Shown: positions 8,355 through 17,139 of the stretch, in pieces
Position numbering within the stretch: position 1 is the first letter of the stretch
Layout of the letters: each line of letters starts with the position of its first letter
Assembly (NCBI RefSeq): GCF_003075415.1
Contig: NZ_QDAH01000029.1
Span: 1 to 64,000, forward strand
Source: Microvirga sp. KLBC 81
GTDB taxonomy: Bacteria; Pseudomonadota; Alphaproteobacteria; Rhizobiales; Beijerinckiaceae
Length of the DNA: 64,000 nucleotides
Reading direction: 5' to 3'
Translations under genes and position numbers: made by a program
Notes under the pieces: generated by a model
Seen by the model: the letters and a program-made list of their open reading frames with translations, nothing else
Databases searched by the model: none
Told to the model about the DNA's origin: nothing

Positions 8355-9515
8355 ATGCGCCTGTCGATCATCACATCAGCCGTCGTTGCGGCCCTTGTGG
8401 GCTTTGGCAGCACGATTGCCATCATCATCGCGGCGGCCCAGGCTGTGGGAGCGGATGCGGCGCAGACCTCGTCCTGGGTGGCGGCCTTGTGCCTCTCCAT
8501 GGCGGCAACGAGCGGATATTTGAGCGTTCGCTACCGCATGCCCGTGGTCACCGCCTGGTCGACCCCGGGCGCGGCGCTGATCGCTGCCTCCAGCGGCCTC
8601 TCCATTCACGCCGCCGTCGGCTGCTTTCTGCTCACCGGTCTCCTCATCATGCTGGCGGCCTTCATTAAGCCGTTCGGGCGCTTGATCGAGAAGATCCCGA
8701 CCTCGCTTGCCGCTGCCATGCTGGCCGGAGTCCTGATCCGGTTCGTCATGGCCGTGTTCGAGAGCGCGCAAGGAGCCCCCGGCCTCGTGCTGCCCCTGGT
8801 CGGCATCTTCCTGGTCGTTCGCCTGTTCAACCCGGCCATGGCTGTGCTCGCGGTGCTGTTCATCGGTCTCGGAATCGCCTTCGGGGGCGGATTGGCCAAG
8901 CCGCCCGCCTCGGATCTCAGCCTCTCCTCGCTGACATTCATCACGCCTGCCTTCGAACCGGCCGCACTGATCGGCCTCGGACTTCCCCTCTTCCTGGTGA
9001 CGATGGCCTCTCAGAACCTGCCGGGTTTCGCGGTCCTGCGGGCCTCCGGCTACACGCCACCGACCCGTCCGATTCTGGCCGTCACGGGTCTCGCCTCCAT
9101 GGTGACGGCTCTGTTCGGGGCCCACACCAGCAACCTTGCGGCCATCTCGGCGGCCATCTGCACCGGGCCGGACACCCATCCCGATCCCGGCAAGCGCTGG
9201 ATGGTCGGGCCCTTCTATACCTTGAGCTACCTGACCTTCGCGGCCTTCAGCGCCGCCCTCATCGCGCTGATCGGGGCGCTGCCGCCGGAACTCATCAAGA
9301 CGGTGGCGGGCCTCGCCCTCATGGGCGCCTTCGCCGGAGCCCTGGGCTCTGCCCTGTCGGATGAGGCCAAGCGCTTCCCGGCCGTGCTGACGCTGGCCGT
9401 CACCGCGTCAGGGATCACTCTCTACGGTATCGGCTCCGCCTTCTGGGGACTGGCTGCCGGCCTGATTGCGCTTGGGCTCGATTTCCTCATCGTTAACTTG
9501 CGCAAGCGTGGCTGA
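8355..9515 (+). CDS. benE: BenE family benzoate/H+ symporter
   Basis: The 386-residue protein is almost entirely hydrophobic, with about 12 membrane segments. The TM1 region GFGSTIAIIIAAAQAVGA, the half-helix motif MPVVTAWSTPGAALIA and GLGLPLFLVTMASQNLPG are characteristic of the BenE family within the NAT/UraA-like fold. Members import aromatic acids such as benzoate with protons. No aromatic degradation genes lie nearby, so the substrate is uncertain. A near-consensus CtrA-type site follows the gene. Confidence 0.9.
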   Translation: MRLSIITSAVVAALVGFGSTIAIIIAAAQAVGADAAQTSSWVAALCLSMAATSGYLSVRYRMPVVTAWSTPGAALIAASSGLSIHAAVGCFLLTGLLIMLAAFIKPFGRLIEKIPTSLAAAMLAGVLIRFVMAVFESAQGAPGLVLPLVGIFLVVRLFNPAMAVLAVLFIGLGIAFGGGLAKPPASDLSLSSLTFITPAFEPAALIGLGLPLFLVTMASQNLPGFAVLRASGYTPPTRPILAVTGLASMVTALFGAHTSNLAAISAAICTGPDTHPDPGKRWMVGPFYTLSYLTFAAFSAALIALIGALPPELIKTVAGLALMGAFAGALGSALSDEAKRFPAVLTLAVTASGITLYGIGSAFWGLAAGLIALGLDFLIVNLRKRG

Positions 9516-9539
9516 TCTGGACGGCGGCTCCCGTTACGG

Positions 9540-9554
9540 TTAATATTTCGTTAC
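9540..9554. promoter_or_regulatory. Near-consensus CtrA-type site
   Basis: TTAATATTTCGTTAC is one base from TTAA-N7-TTAA. It lies 22 bases upstream of the lipoprotein ATG at 9577, in the short gap after benE. The position would suit either activation from a nearby start site or repression. This is weaker than the perfect site at 4060-4074. Confidence 0.3.
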
Positions 9555-9576
9555 CGAAAATAAAACAGGAGCCTTT

Positions 9577-10080
9577 ATGGCCGGGACGAAGCGTTGGGGG
9601 CGGCTTGCCGCTATGGCAATCACGATGGTTCTGGGTGCCTGTCAGGGGTCTCTTCTGGGTGGCTCGCCCGAAGGTGTGCCGGTGGCCTTTGAGAGCATCG
9701 ACGGTGCCCCTGCCCCGGTCCAGACCGCCCTCCTCGACGAACTCGCGACCGCAGCCTCCGATCGCAAGGTTGAACTCGTCGGCTCCAGCGCCCAAGCCCG
9801 TTACCGGGTTCGGGGCTATCTCTCCACCGCCACGGAAGACGGGGAGACCAAGGTTTCCTATGTCTGGGACGTGTTCGATTCCCAGAAGCGCCGCGCCAAG
9901 CGACTGGAAGGATCCCGAGCCGTTACCCTGGCCTCCGGCTCGATCTCTGCCATCGACAAGGAGACCCTGGCCAAGCTCGCCCAGTCCAGCATGGACGAGA
10001 TCGCCGAGTTCCTCAGCAACTCGAAATCCATTCAAACGGCGGATGCTTCGGACGAGGAAACGCCCGTTGCTCTGCAGTAA
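9577..10080 (+). CDS. Putative lipoprotein of unknown function
   Basis: The 167-residue protein has a signal peptide ending in the lipobox LGAC, with the lipidated cysteine at residue 22. A good ribosome binding site (CAGGAG) precedes the ATG. The mature part looks like a compact alpha/beta domain with the segment RYRVRGYLSTATEDGETKVS followed by a helical C-terminus. I recognise it only as a rhizobial hypothetical lipoprotein. It probably sits in the inner leaflet of the outer membrane, facing the periplasm. Confidence 0.75.
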   Translation: MAGTKRWGRLAAMAITMVLGACQGSLLGGSPEGVPVAFESIDGAPAPVQTALLDELATAASDRKVELVGSSAQARYRVRGYLSTATEDGETKVSYVWDVFDSQKRRAKRLEGSRAVTLASGSISAIDKETLAKLAQSSMDEIAEFLSNSKSIQTADASDEETPVALQ

Positions 10081-10235
10081 CCGCATGGCCGCAAATCGCT
10101 ATTGCGGCACTTAATCCAGCACGACTCGTATTGTGACGTTTTGATATCGCTGCTAAGAGCCTTGCGCCTGGCCGCGCAGACGTCTCTATATTGCGCAGCG
10201 GGCTCGACAGGTCACTCAAAGCTGAAGTTGCTTTC

Positions 10236-11168
10236 ATGAAGCTCGTTGCGGGAAACTCCAACCGTCCCCTGGCCGAGGCCATCGCCGCCTATCTCAATGT
10301 GCCCCTGGCCAAGGCCCAGGTGAGGCGCTTCGCGGACATGGAGGTGTTCGTCGAGATCCAGGAGAACGTGCGCGGCGAGGATGTCTTCATCATCCAGTCG
10401 ACCTCGTTCCCCACGAACGATCACATCATGGAGCTCCTGATCATCACGGATGCGCTGCGCCGCTCTTCGGCAAGGCGCATTACGGCGGTGGTGCCCTATT
10501 TCGGCTACGCGCGGCAGGACCGGCGCATGTCGGGCCGCACGCCGATCTCGGCCAAGCTCGTGGCCAATCTCATCACCCATGCGGGCGTGGACCGCGTGCT
10601 GACGCTGGATCTCCATGCCGGTCAGATCCAGGGCTTCTTCGACATCCCCACCGACAACCTGTTCTCCGCCCCCATCCTGGCCCGTGACATCAAGGAGCGC
10701 CTTGACGGCGGAAACCGCATGGTGGTCTCCCCCGACGTCGGTGGCGTGGTGCGCGCCCGCGCGCTCGCCAAGCGCATCGACGCCCAGCTCGCCATCGTGG
10801 ACAAGCGCCGCGAGCGCCCCGGCGAGTCGGAGGTTATGAACATCATCGGCGACGTCTCCGGCCGCTCCTGCATCCTGGTCGACGACATCGTCGATTCCGG
10901 CGGCACCCTGGTGAACGCTGCCGACGCTCTCCTCGCCAAGGGCGCGAAGGAGGTCTACGCCTACATCACCCATGGTGTGCTCTCGGGCGGCGCGGTCGCC
11001 CGCATCGCAAGCTCGCGCCTGAAGGAACTGGTGATCACCGATTCCATCATGCCCACCGAGGCCGTGAAGGTGGCCCGCAACATCCGGGTGATCAGCATCG
11101 CTCAGCTGATGGGCGAGGCGATCGGGCGCACGGCTACCGAAAGTTCGGTGTCGAGTCTGTTCGACTAG
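10236..11168 (+). CDS. prs: Ribose-phosphate pyrophosphokinase
   Basis: The 310-residue enzyme makes PRPP from ribose 5-phosphate and ATP, the precursor for nucleotides, histidine, tryptophan and NAD. It shows [16 protein letters not shown], the catalytic flexible loop [17 protein letters not shown] at about residues 91-107, and the PRPP loop [13 protein letters not shown] near residues 213-225. The ATG at 10236 is the family start; the frame is open for 15 codons upstream. The TAG stop is part of the repeat that follows. PRPP users apt and pncB are also in this window, though not adjacent. Confidence 0.97.
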   Translation: MKLVAGNSNRPLAEAIAAYLNVPLAKAQVRRFADMEVFVEIQENVRGEDVFIIQSTSFPTNDHIMELLIITDALRRSSARRITAVVPYFGYARQDRRMSGRTPISAKLVANLITHAGVDRVLTLDLHAGQIQGFFDIPTDNLFSAPILARDIKERLDGGNRMVVSPDVGGVVRARALAKRIDAQLAIVDKRRERPGESEVMNIIGDVSGRSCILVDDIVDSGGTLVNAADALLAKGAKEVYAYITHGVLSGGAVARIASSRLKELVITDSIMPTEAVKVARNIRVISIAQLMGEAIGRTATESSVSSLFD

Positions 11169-11250
11169 AGCACCCGACACAAAAGTGGACTTGCACTTTT
11201 GGGATCCATCCGCCGACGCGGACCTCCGGTTCCGCACGAGGCGCCAGGCC
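11165..11250. repeat. Bipartite intergenic repeat, copy 2, compact form
   Basis: The element runs from CTAGAGCACCCGACACAAAA to GGTTCCGCACGAGGCGCCAG. The TAG stop of prs (11166-11168) is inside its first bases. The far end comes within 8 bases of the stop of the convergent gene at 11258. It is the shortest complete copy in the window. Confidence 0.8.
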
Positions 11251-11257
11251 CTTGAGG

Positions 11258-12046
11258 TCATACCTCTGGGACGACGCCGGTGTTGAATAAGACATCCCAG
11301 AGAGCCGTCGGTGCTCCATACCAGTGCCAGAAAGAATAGCCTGGTAAATCATATCTCCGGCAAAGCATCATGAATGCGAGCGCGCGCTCCGCACAATCAT
11401 TCGCGCTCGCACATCCCCCACCCGGACCGACCCAGCCAGCGCCGACAGGAACCATCGGTATCTGAAGATCGGCGTTTGCGTCCACGGCCCTGTCGAGGCG
11501 GTTCTTCACGCTTGAGCTTGCTCCATAATAGACCTGAGGAGCATTGACATCGACGTGCTGCGCAAAGCTCCAGAATGGAAATTCCGGAAAGTTCGTTGGG
11601 ATGTCATGGCTCGACAGAGCGACGGCCTTTCCCTGGTCAGCCATCAACTGCCGCAAACGAGAAGCATATATGCTCGCATCGGCAGGGGTCCCCTGAAAGA
11701 AGGACGACCCCGCCTCTGCATCGATGAGAGCGCCATCGAGGTGAAAGGTAGAGGCGAGGCTGGCCACCAGTTCTGCCTCATCCGTGGCATGGGCCGGCTG
11801 AAGCACCCGTGGAACGTGCCACCCCCAGACCTGGATGCCTGCCCCGTGCATCCCGTCCACCAGCCTCGCAAACTCGCGCGCCATCGCTCCCGTTGCATTC
11901 GAATAGGCCGTGTTTCCGTTCGCGACCTTGACCCAGATGCTGGACAACTTTGCCCGCTGAGCCTTGACGACCATGCTCTCCACTCCCCCCTCGACGTCCA
12001 TGATCGGGGCGAGCTTCCAGATGTACATTCCCCTGCCATCCAACAC
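11258..12046 (-). CDS. Unknown protein, probable TIM-barrel glycoside-hydrolase-like fold
   Basis: The protein of about 262 residues has the rhythm of a TIM barrel: a strand MYIWKLAPIMD, then SSIWVKVANG, IQVWGWHVP, DGALIDAEAG, VALSSHDIPTNFPEFPFWSF, VDVNAPQVYYG, QIPMVPVGAGW and a last strand PGYSFWHWYG. Acidic residues at strand ends (for example in ALIDAEAG) resemble catalytic positions of lysozyme- or GH25/GH114-like proteins. The family is not certain. I chose the GTG at 12046 because a strong G-rich ribosome binding site lies seven bases upstream; an ATG at 12028 is possible. No signal peptide is seen. Confidence 0.6.
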   Translation of the reverse strand: MLDGRGMYIWKLAPIMDVEGGVESMVVKAQRAKLSSIWVKVANGNTAYSNATGAMAREFARLVDGMHGAGIQVWGWHVPRVLQPAHATDEAELVASLASTFHLDGALIDAEAGSSFFQGTPADASIYASRLRQLMADQGKAVALSSHDIPTNFPEFPFWSFAQHVDVNAPQVYYGASSSVKNRLDRAVDANADLQIPMVPVGAGWVGPGGGCASANDCAERALAFMMLCRRYDLPGYSFWHWYGAPTALWDVLFNTGVVPEV

Positions 12047-12117
12047 GTGCAATCCCTCCCCCTGTCGCAACTCTTGATGGTATCAACGAGGCAGGATCGA
12101 TCCAGAATCTCCTTTGG

Positions 12118-12146
12118 TTGCAGGGAAGGGAATATCGAGGTATAAG
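12118..12146 (+). promoter_or_regulatory. Probable sigma-70-type promoter of rplY
   Basis: TTGCAG (12118-12123) and TATAAG (12141-12146) are separated by exactly 17 bases, matching the housekeeping promoter pattern. Transcription would start near 12153, giving an untranslated leader of about 95 bases before the rplY ATG at 12249. Confidence 0.5.
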
Positions 12147-12152
12147 CCGCCT

Positions 12153-12223
12153 CGCGCCCGCTCGACACCCTTGGAGGCACGGGCGCGGACCTCATGGCCG
12201 CCTTAAGGCGGCCATCGGTTTTT
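12153..12223 (+). ncRNA. Structured leader upstream of rplY, candidate attenuator
   Basis: Two hairpins follow the predicted promoter. The first pairs CGCGCCCG (12153-12160) with CGGGCGCG (12180-12187). The second is a perfect 9-bp stem, ATGGCCGCC (12194-12202) with GGCGGCCAT (12207-12215), followed by CGG and five T. No plus-strand gene lies upstream, so the terminator-like stem is best explained as part of the rplY leader. Ribosomal protein leaders often bind their own product; here that is inference. Confidence 0.5.
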
Positions 12224-12248
12224 AACTCCCATTCAAAGGACCACGACC

Positions 12249-12863
12249 ATGAGCGAAATTAAGCAAATCAAGGCCGTGGCGCGCGACCGGAGCGGCAAGG
12301 GGGCCGCCCGGGCTGTTCGTCGCCAAGGCCAAGTTCCTGCTGTTATCTACGGTGCCGGTCAGCCGGCCGAGGCGATTGCTCTCGACTTCAACCAGACCAA
12401 GCAGCTGATCTTCGCCGGCCACTTCCTGACCACGATCTTCGAGATCGACGTCAACGGCAAGACGGTTCGCGCCATTCCGCGCGACTACCAGCTCGACCCG
12501 GTGCGCGACTTCCCCGTGCACGTCGACTTCCTGCGCGTCTCCGCCGGCCAGACCATCAAGGTCGTGGTTCCGGTGCACGTGGTCGGCCAGGAAAAGAGCC
12601 CCGGCGTGAAGCGCGGCGGCACCCTCCAGATCGTCGAGCACACCGTCGAGCTGCAGGTTTCGCCCGATGCGATCCCGGACTACATCGAGGCTTCGGTCGA
12701 GGGTCTCGACATCGGCTCCTCGGTCCACCTCGCGGATGTCAAGCTGCCGAACGGCGCCAAGGCGACCTCTGCCGAGAACCTCACCCTCGTCACCGTCGTG
12801 GCCCCGACCGGCCTGAAGGAAGAGGCCGCCGAGGCTCCGGCTGCTGAAGGCACCGCCGCCTAA
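12249..12863 (+). CDS. rplY: 50S ribosomal protein L25/general stress protein Ctc
   Basis: The 204-residue protein is the long CTC/TL5 form of L25. The N-terminal 5S rRNA-binding domain carries RSGKGAARAVRRQGQVPAVI, and the C-terminal beta-rich domain ends in an Ala/Glu-rich tail. It binds 5S rRNA in the central protuberance of the large subunit. The ribosome binding site AAAGGA precedes the ATG. It leads a small cluster with pth and ychF, a common bacterial grouping of translation genes. Confidence 0.96.
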   Translation: MSEIKQIKAVARDRSGKGAARAVRRQGQVPAVIYGAGQPAEAIALDFNQTKQLIFAGHFLTTIFEIDVNGKTVRAIPRDYQLDPVRDFPVHVDFLRVSAGQTIKVVVPVHVVGQEKSPGVKRGGTLQIVEHTVELQVSPDAIPDYIEASVEGLDIGSSVHLADVKLPNGAKATSAENLTLVTVVAPTGLKEEAAEAPAAEGTAA

Positions 12864-12902
12864 TCGGCCTCATCGGGCGTTCAAGCCCATTGACCGGCTT
12901 CA

Positions 12903-12933
12903 ACGCTCCGACCGCAAGGCCGGAGCGTTTCTT
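12903..12933 (+). terminator. Intercistronic hairpin between rplY and pth
   Basis: ACGCTCCG (12903-12910) pairs with CGGAGCGT (12921-12928), followed by TTCTT. The weak T-run suggests a partial terminator or an RNA-stability element that would lower pth expression relative to rplY. Confidence 0.45.
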
Positions 12934-12949
12934 ATGAGAATACCTTGCG

Positions 12950-13561
12950 ATGCGCCTTTTTGTCGGCCTTGGTAATCCCGGCTCCCGCTATGCCAGAAAC
13001 CGCCACAACATCGGTTTCATGGCCGTGGACGAGATTGCGCGCGTGCACAACGCAGGTCCGTGGCGCAAGCGTTTCCAGTCCCAGGCCGCGGATGCGGTGA
13101 TCGGCGGCGAGAAGGTGCTGCTTCTCAAGCCGCAGACCTTCATGAACCTGTCTGGCCAGGCGGTGGGAGAAGCGCAGAACTTCTTCAAGATCCCGCTCAA
13201 GGACGTCACGGTTTTCTACGACGAGCTCGATCTACCGCCCGCCAAGCTGCGCGTGAAGATCGGCGGCGGCAATGCGGGCCACAACGGCCTGCGCTCGATT
13301 TCCGCCCATTGCGGCAACGATTATCGCCGGGTGCGGCTCGGCATCGGCCATCCCGGCCACAAGGCGCTCGTGCAGCACCATGTGCTCGGCGATTTCGGTA
13401 AAGGCGAGGAAGCATGGGTCGAAGACCTGTGCCGCATCATCGCTGACAACGCTCCCCTCCTCGCCAAAGGCGAAGACGGAAGCTTTCAGAACAAGGTCCA
13501 CCTCGCCATGGAGGCGAGAGGCTGGACGGATGTGAAGCGGCCTGGAGAGAAGGCCAGCTAG
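12950..13561 (+). CDS. pth: Peptidyl-tRNA hydrolase
   Basis: The 203-residue enzyme releases tRNA from peptidyl-tRNA that has dropped off ribosomes. It has the signature [18 protein letters not shown] with the catalytic histidine at residue 19, the PQTFMNLSG block, the catalytic aspartate in FYDELDLP, and [12 protein letters not shown]. It follows rplY by 86 bases with a hairpin between them and precedes ychF by 82 bases. Confidence 0.97.
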   Translation: MRLFVGLGNPGSRYARNRHNIGFMAVDEIARVHNAGPWRKRFQSQAADAVIGGEKVLLLKPQTFMNLSGQAVGEAQNFFKIPLKDVTVFYDELDLPPAKLRVKIGGGNAGHNGLRSISAHCGNDYRRVRLGIGHPGHKALVQHHVLGDFGKGEEAWVEDLCRIIADNAPLLAKGEDGSFQNKVHLAMEARGWTDVKRPGEKAS

Positions 13562-13643
13562 GCTTAAAAAACAACGCCGGCTGTTTGCCGGCCAAAGGAA
13601 TCATCACGCCGGCCTACACCGGCTATGAACAAGGAGTGAGGCC

Positions 13644-14741
<1,098 letters not shown>

Positions 14742-14764
14742 CGGGTTTACGAATCTGTCTGAAA

Positions 14765-14794
14765 CCTGAACGCGCGCTTTTTCGAGCGTTCAGG
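14765..14794 (+). terminator. Hairpin after ychF
   Basis: CCTGAACGC (14765-14773) pairs perfectly with GCGTTCAGG (14786-14794). There is no T-run after the stem; the T residues are in the loop. It is therefore a weak terminator candidate or a 3' stability stem. Confidence 0.4.
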
Positions 14795-14831
14795 ACCATT
14801 CTGCTTTGATGTCCTGCATGGAGGTAGACCC

Positions 14832-14996
14832 ATGCAGGACGTTCTTGGAAATCTGGTCTCGACCGTCGTTTCGCCGAGCATCGGCACGGCCGAGTTTTTC
14901 GTGGCCGTGCTCGTGGCCTGCGGCCTCGTCATGATCGCGATCTCGTCCTTGCTGCCGAAGACGGCTGCGGACGATCTGGAATGGTGGGAGCGCTAG
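14832..14996 (+). CDS. Small single-pass membrane protein, 54 residues
   Basis: The ORF begins MQDVLGNLVSTVVSP, carries a hydrophobic segment of about 22 residues (EFFVAVLVACGLVMIAISSL) and ends in an acidic tail, DDLEWWER. A reasonable ribosome binding site (GGAGGTAG) lies ahead of the ATG. The layout suggests an inner-membrane microprotein with a cytoplasmic or periplasmic acidic tail. No family with a known role is recognised. Confidence 0.55.
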   Translation: MQDVLGNLVSTVVSPSIGTAEFFVAVLVACGLVMIAISSLLPKTAADDLEWWER

Positions 14997-15031
14997 AAAA
15001 ATGGAAAGCTTCTAGCCCCTGTGGGGGATTA

Positions 15032-15439
15032 TTAATTGGCTTTCCAAGTCTGCTTTAGAAACGCATAAACAATAGGCACAAGCACGCTGCCGCCTATGAT
15101 GGTCGCCGCCCACTGGGCACCAGCATAAATTGCAAAGGCTGCAACAGACAGACCTGCGAGCGCAAAGGTACCTGCCAAGGCCTGACCTATATGGGTGTCG
15201 CGGATCACGAACCTGGTCTGACTTCTTTCCAGAGCACGCCGGTGATCGGCTTCCTTCTCAAACTGATCGAAAATGCGAGCTGCTCCGCCCGGAACGATTT
15301 GGTCGAAAGCAGCAAGAGTTTCGGGGTCTGGAAGTGGTCCGCTCCAGTGCTGCTGAACCTGTTTTATTTCCAACTTTGCAACTTGGTGCTCATCCGCATT
15401 ATCGCGACGAACCGGTGTGTTACGCTTTGTCTTTGACAA
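15032..15439 (-). CDS. DUF2335 family membrane protein
   Basis: The C-terminal part matches DUF2335: SGPLPDPETLAAFDQIVPGG, FEKEADHRRALE, a basic linker, then two hydrophobic helices near the end (LAGTFALAGLSVAAFAIYAG and IIGGSVLVPIVYAFL). The frame is open upstream to 15601, but that part overlaps the preceding gene heavily. I place the start at the TTG at 15439, which follows AGAAGAG and overlaps the upstream stop by 20 bases. Function is unknown. The base composition is clearly lower in GC than its neighbours, suggesting transfer. Confidence 0.65.
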   Translation of the reverse strand: MSKTKRNTPVRRDNADEHQVAKLEIKQVQQHWSGPLPDPETLAAFDQIVPGGAARIFDQFEKEADHRRALERSQTRFVIRDTHIGQALAGTFALAGLSVAAFAIYAGAQWAATIIGGSVLVPIVYAFLKQTWKAN

Positions 15440-15650
15440 GCTGCTCTTCTTTTTCAATGGCCCGGCGCATGTCGCCCCCAATCTTCCTCCAATCATTTCG
15501 GAGTGCAGTGGTGGCTGAAATGCTCGTTGGGAAGCGTTCAACAGCGCTGGCCTGACCAAGAAGGGCCATTTGGGTGACACCATGCACAAAGCCGCCCGCA
15601 ATCCGCAGGGCTGTGCGCTTCATATTCTGGCGCTTTGCTCTGTATGACAT
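15420..15650 (-). CDS. Small unknown protein upstream of DUF2335
   Basis: The product of about 76 residues begins MSYRAKRQNMKRTALRI and continues with a mildly hydrophobic stretch (GGFVHGVTQMALLGQ), then a charged helix DWRKIGGDMRRAIEKEEQLV. Other starts (ATG at 15623, TTG at 15689) are possible. Its stop overlaps the start of the DUF2335 gene, so the pair is probably translationally coupled. Both genes share low GC. I do not recognise a family. Confidence 0.5.
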   Translation of the reverse strand: MSYRAKRQNMKRTALRIAGGFVHGVTQMALLGQASAVERFPTSISATTALRNDWRKIGGDMRRAIEKEEQLVKDKA

Positions 15651-15839
15651 GGCTTCAATAGCTATCCTGGAACAGGCAATCGCCTGCAATACACAAAAGT
15701 TCCTACCACTAACGGCAAAGTTTTGAAAGTGCCTTCGAAAGAGGCGGTTTTAAAATCCGATCAAGAGCAACGAAGAACTGCCTATAAACAAAGGACTATC
15801 TGCCTGAAATCCTATATAAATTCGATCTGGCAGGCTGTT

Positions 15840-16292
15840 TTAGGGCAACGTTAGGGCCTTCGGGCCGATGCCAAGGCCGATCTGCAGGCTGTCCGCTATG
15901 CGCTGGGCGCGGACGATGAAGAACTCCGCCGTGTCGGGCTCAAAGATCTCCCGTGCCGTCGTCTCAAAGAGATCGAGCCAGCGCGTAAACAGCTCAGGCG
16001 TGAGATCGAGACCGAAATGCGCCGCCTGCGGCTTGCCGCTGTAGCGCGCCGTCCTCAGGGCGATTGACGACCAGAAATCCACCATGATCGCCAGATGCTC
16101 GCTCCACCGGCCCGAGAGCGCTTTGTGAAAGATGGGGCCGAGCTCAGGATCCTTCAGCACACGATCATAGAACGTGACGACAAGCTCACGGATCATCTCC
16201 TCCGTCACGCCTTCCGCCGGCGTGATGATCGGAATGCTGCGGCCTGTGGCGGTATGATGGGTCAATTGCGTCTCTCGATACCGGTTCTTCAC
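15840..16292 (-). CDS. Group III truncated haemoglobin
   Basis: The 150-residue globin has the short helices of truncated haemoglobins: VTFYDRVLKDPELGPIF, with the B10 tyrosine in FYDR, then SGRWSEHLAIMVDFWSS, where the histidine is the likely proximal haem ligand. LFTRWLDLFETT lies in the C-terminal helices. Group III proteins often lack the two Gly-Gly pairs of groups I and II, as here. They bind oxygen or nitric oxide; in Campylobacter the homologue Ctb affects oxygen handling. Confidence 0.88.
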   Translation of the reverse strand: MKNRYRETQLTHHTATGRSIPIITPAEGVTEEMIRELVVTFYDRVLKDPELGPIFHKALSGRWSEHLAIMVDFWSSIALRTARYSGKPQAAHFGLDLTPELFTRWLDLFETTAREIFEPDTAEFFIVRAQRIADSLQIGLGIGPKALTLP

Positions 16293-16423
16293 AGGCTATA
16301 TGGGCCTAAGCACGACATAACACCATCCGGATCATCCCTGAGTTGAGACCTGTGCATGGAGCATGGCGGATCGTTCCGCTACCTTGAGCGTTGAGCCGTA
16401 CAGTACTCTCTCACTTCAGCCGC

Positions 16424-17092
16424 ATGCAGCTTCACCACCGCCATTCCTGGGACCTCTCCCCCTCCGAGGCCATTGCCCTTCAGCAGGAGCTGAGGCGGGA
16501 GGTCGTGTCCGACCGGCCCATCGATCTCGATAGGGTCAAGCTCGTGGCCGGGGTCGATGTGAGCGTAAAGGACGAACAATCCCAGGCGGCCATTGTCGTC
16601 GTTACCTATCCGGGTTTTCTGCCTGTGGAGACGGTGCTGGCGCAGCGCCCGACTCCGTTCCCCTATGTTCCGGGCCTTTTGAGCTTTCGCGAGGGTCCGG
16701 TGCTGGAGGAAGCCTTCGAGAAACTGCAGGCTGAGCCCGACGTGTTCCTGTTCGACGGCATGGGCATCGCCCATCCTCGCCGCATCGGCATTGCGAGCCA
16801 TATGGGCCTGTGGCTGCAGCGCCCGACCGTCGGCTGCGGCAAGACGCTGCTGTGCGGACGCTACAAGGATCTCGGGGAGGAGAAGGGGTCGTCAGCGCCC
16901 CTCGTCGACAGAAAGGAGATCATCGGCGTGGCCCTGCGCACCCGCACGGCCAAGAATCCGATGTTCATTTCGCCCGGGCATCTAGCCGATATCCCTACTG
17001 CAGCAGAGCTCGTGCTGCGCTGTTCTCCAAAGTATCGCTTGCCCGAACCGATCCGCCTGGCGCACAACGCAGCTGGACAGTTCAATCCCTGA
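16424..17092 (+). CDS. nfi: Endonuclease V
   Basis: The 222-residue protein matches endonuclease V, which cuts DNA one base 3' of inosine to start repair of deaminated adenine. The metal site is visible: the aspartate of VAGVDVSV at residue 45, the glutamate of PYVPGLLSFRE at residue 90 (also the wedge motif), and the aspartate of LFDGMGIAHPRRIG at residue 111. Start ATG 16424 gives the usual length. The C-terminal KYRLPEPIRLAH agrees with the family. Confidence 0.94.
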   Translation: MQLHHRHSWDLSPSEAIALQQELRREVVSDRPIDLDRVKLVAGVDVSVKDEQSQAAIVVVTYPGFLPVETVLAQRPTPFPYVPGLLSFREGPVLEEAFEKLQAEPDVFLFDGMGIAHPRRIGIASHMGLWLQRPTVGCGKTLLCGRYKDLGEEKGSSAPLVDRKEIIGVALRTRTAKNPMFISPGHLADIPTAAELVLRCSPKYRLPEPIRLAHNAAGQFNP

Positions 17093-17139
17093 ACGATCCG
17101 ACCGCAGGCGAAGCGCTGAAAACCGCATCGATCGAGACC

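Noticed and set aside
10162..10192. TTGCGC and TATATT as a promoter of prs
   Set aside because: The spacing is 19 bases and the -35 box is poor; not strong enough to list as a feature.
15690..15852. Roughly 50-codon open stretch on the plus strand upstream of the DUF2335 cassette
   Set aside because: It has no start or ribosome binding site and no likeness to a known protein; AT-rich DNA gives such frames by chance, although a gene relic cannot be excluded.
16810..17139. N-terminal extension of the MaoC frame
   Set aside because: It overlaps the well-supported endonuclease V gene in another frame; the ATG at 17140 begins directly with the MaoC domain.
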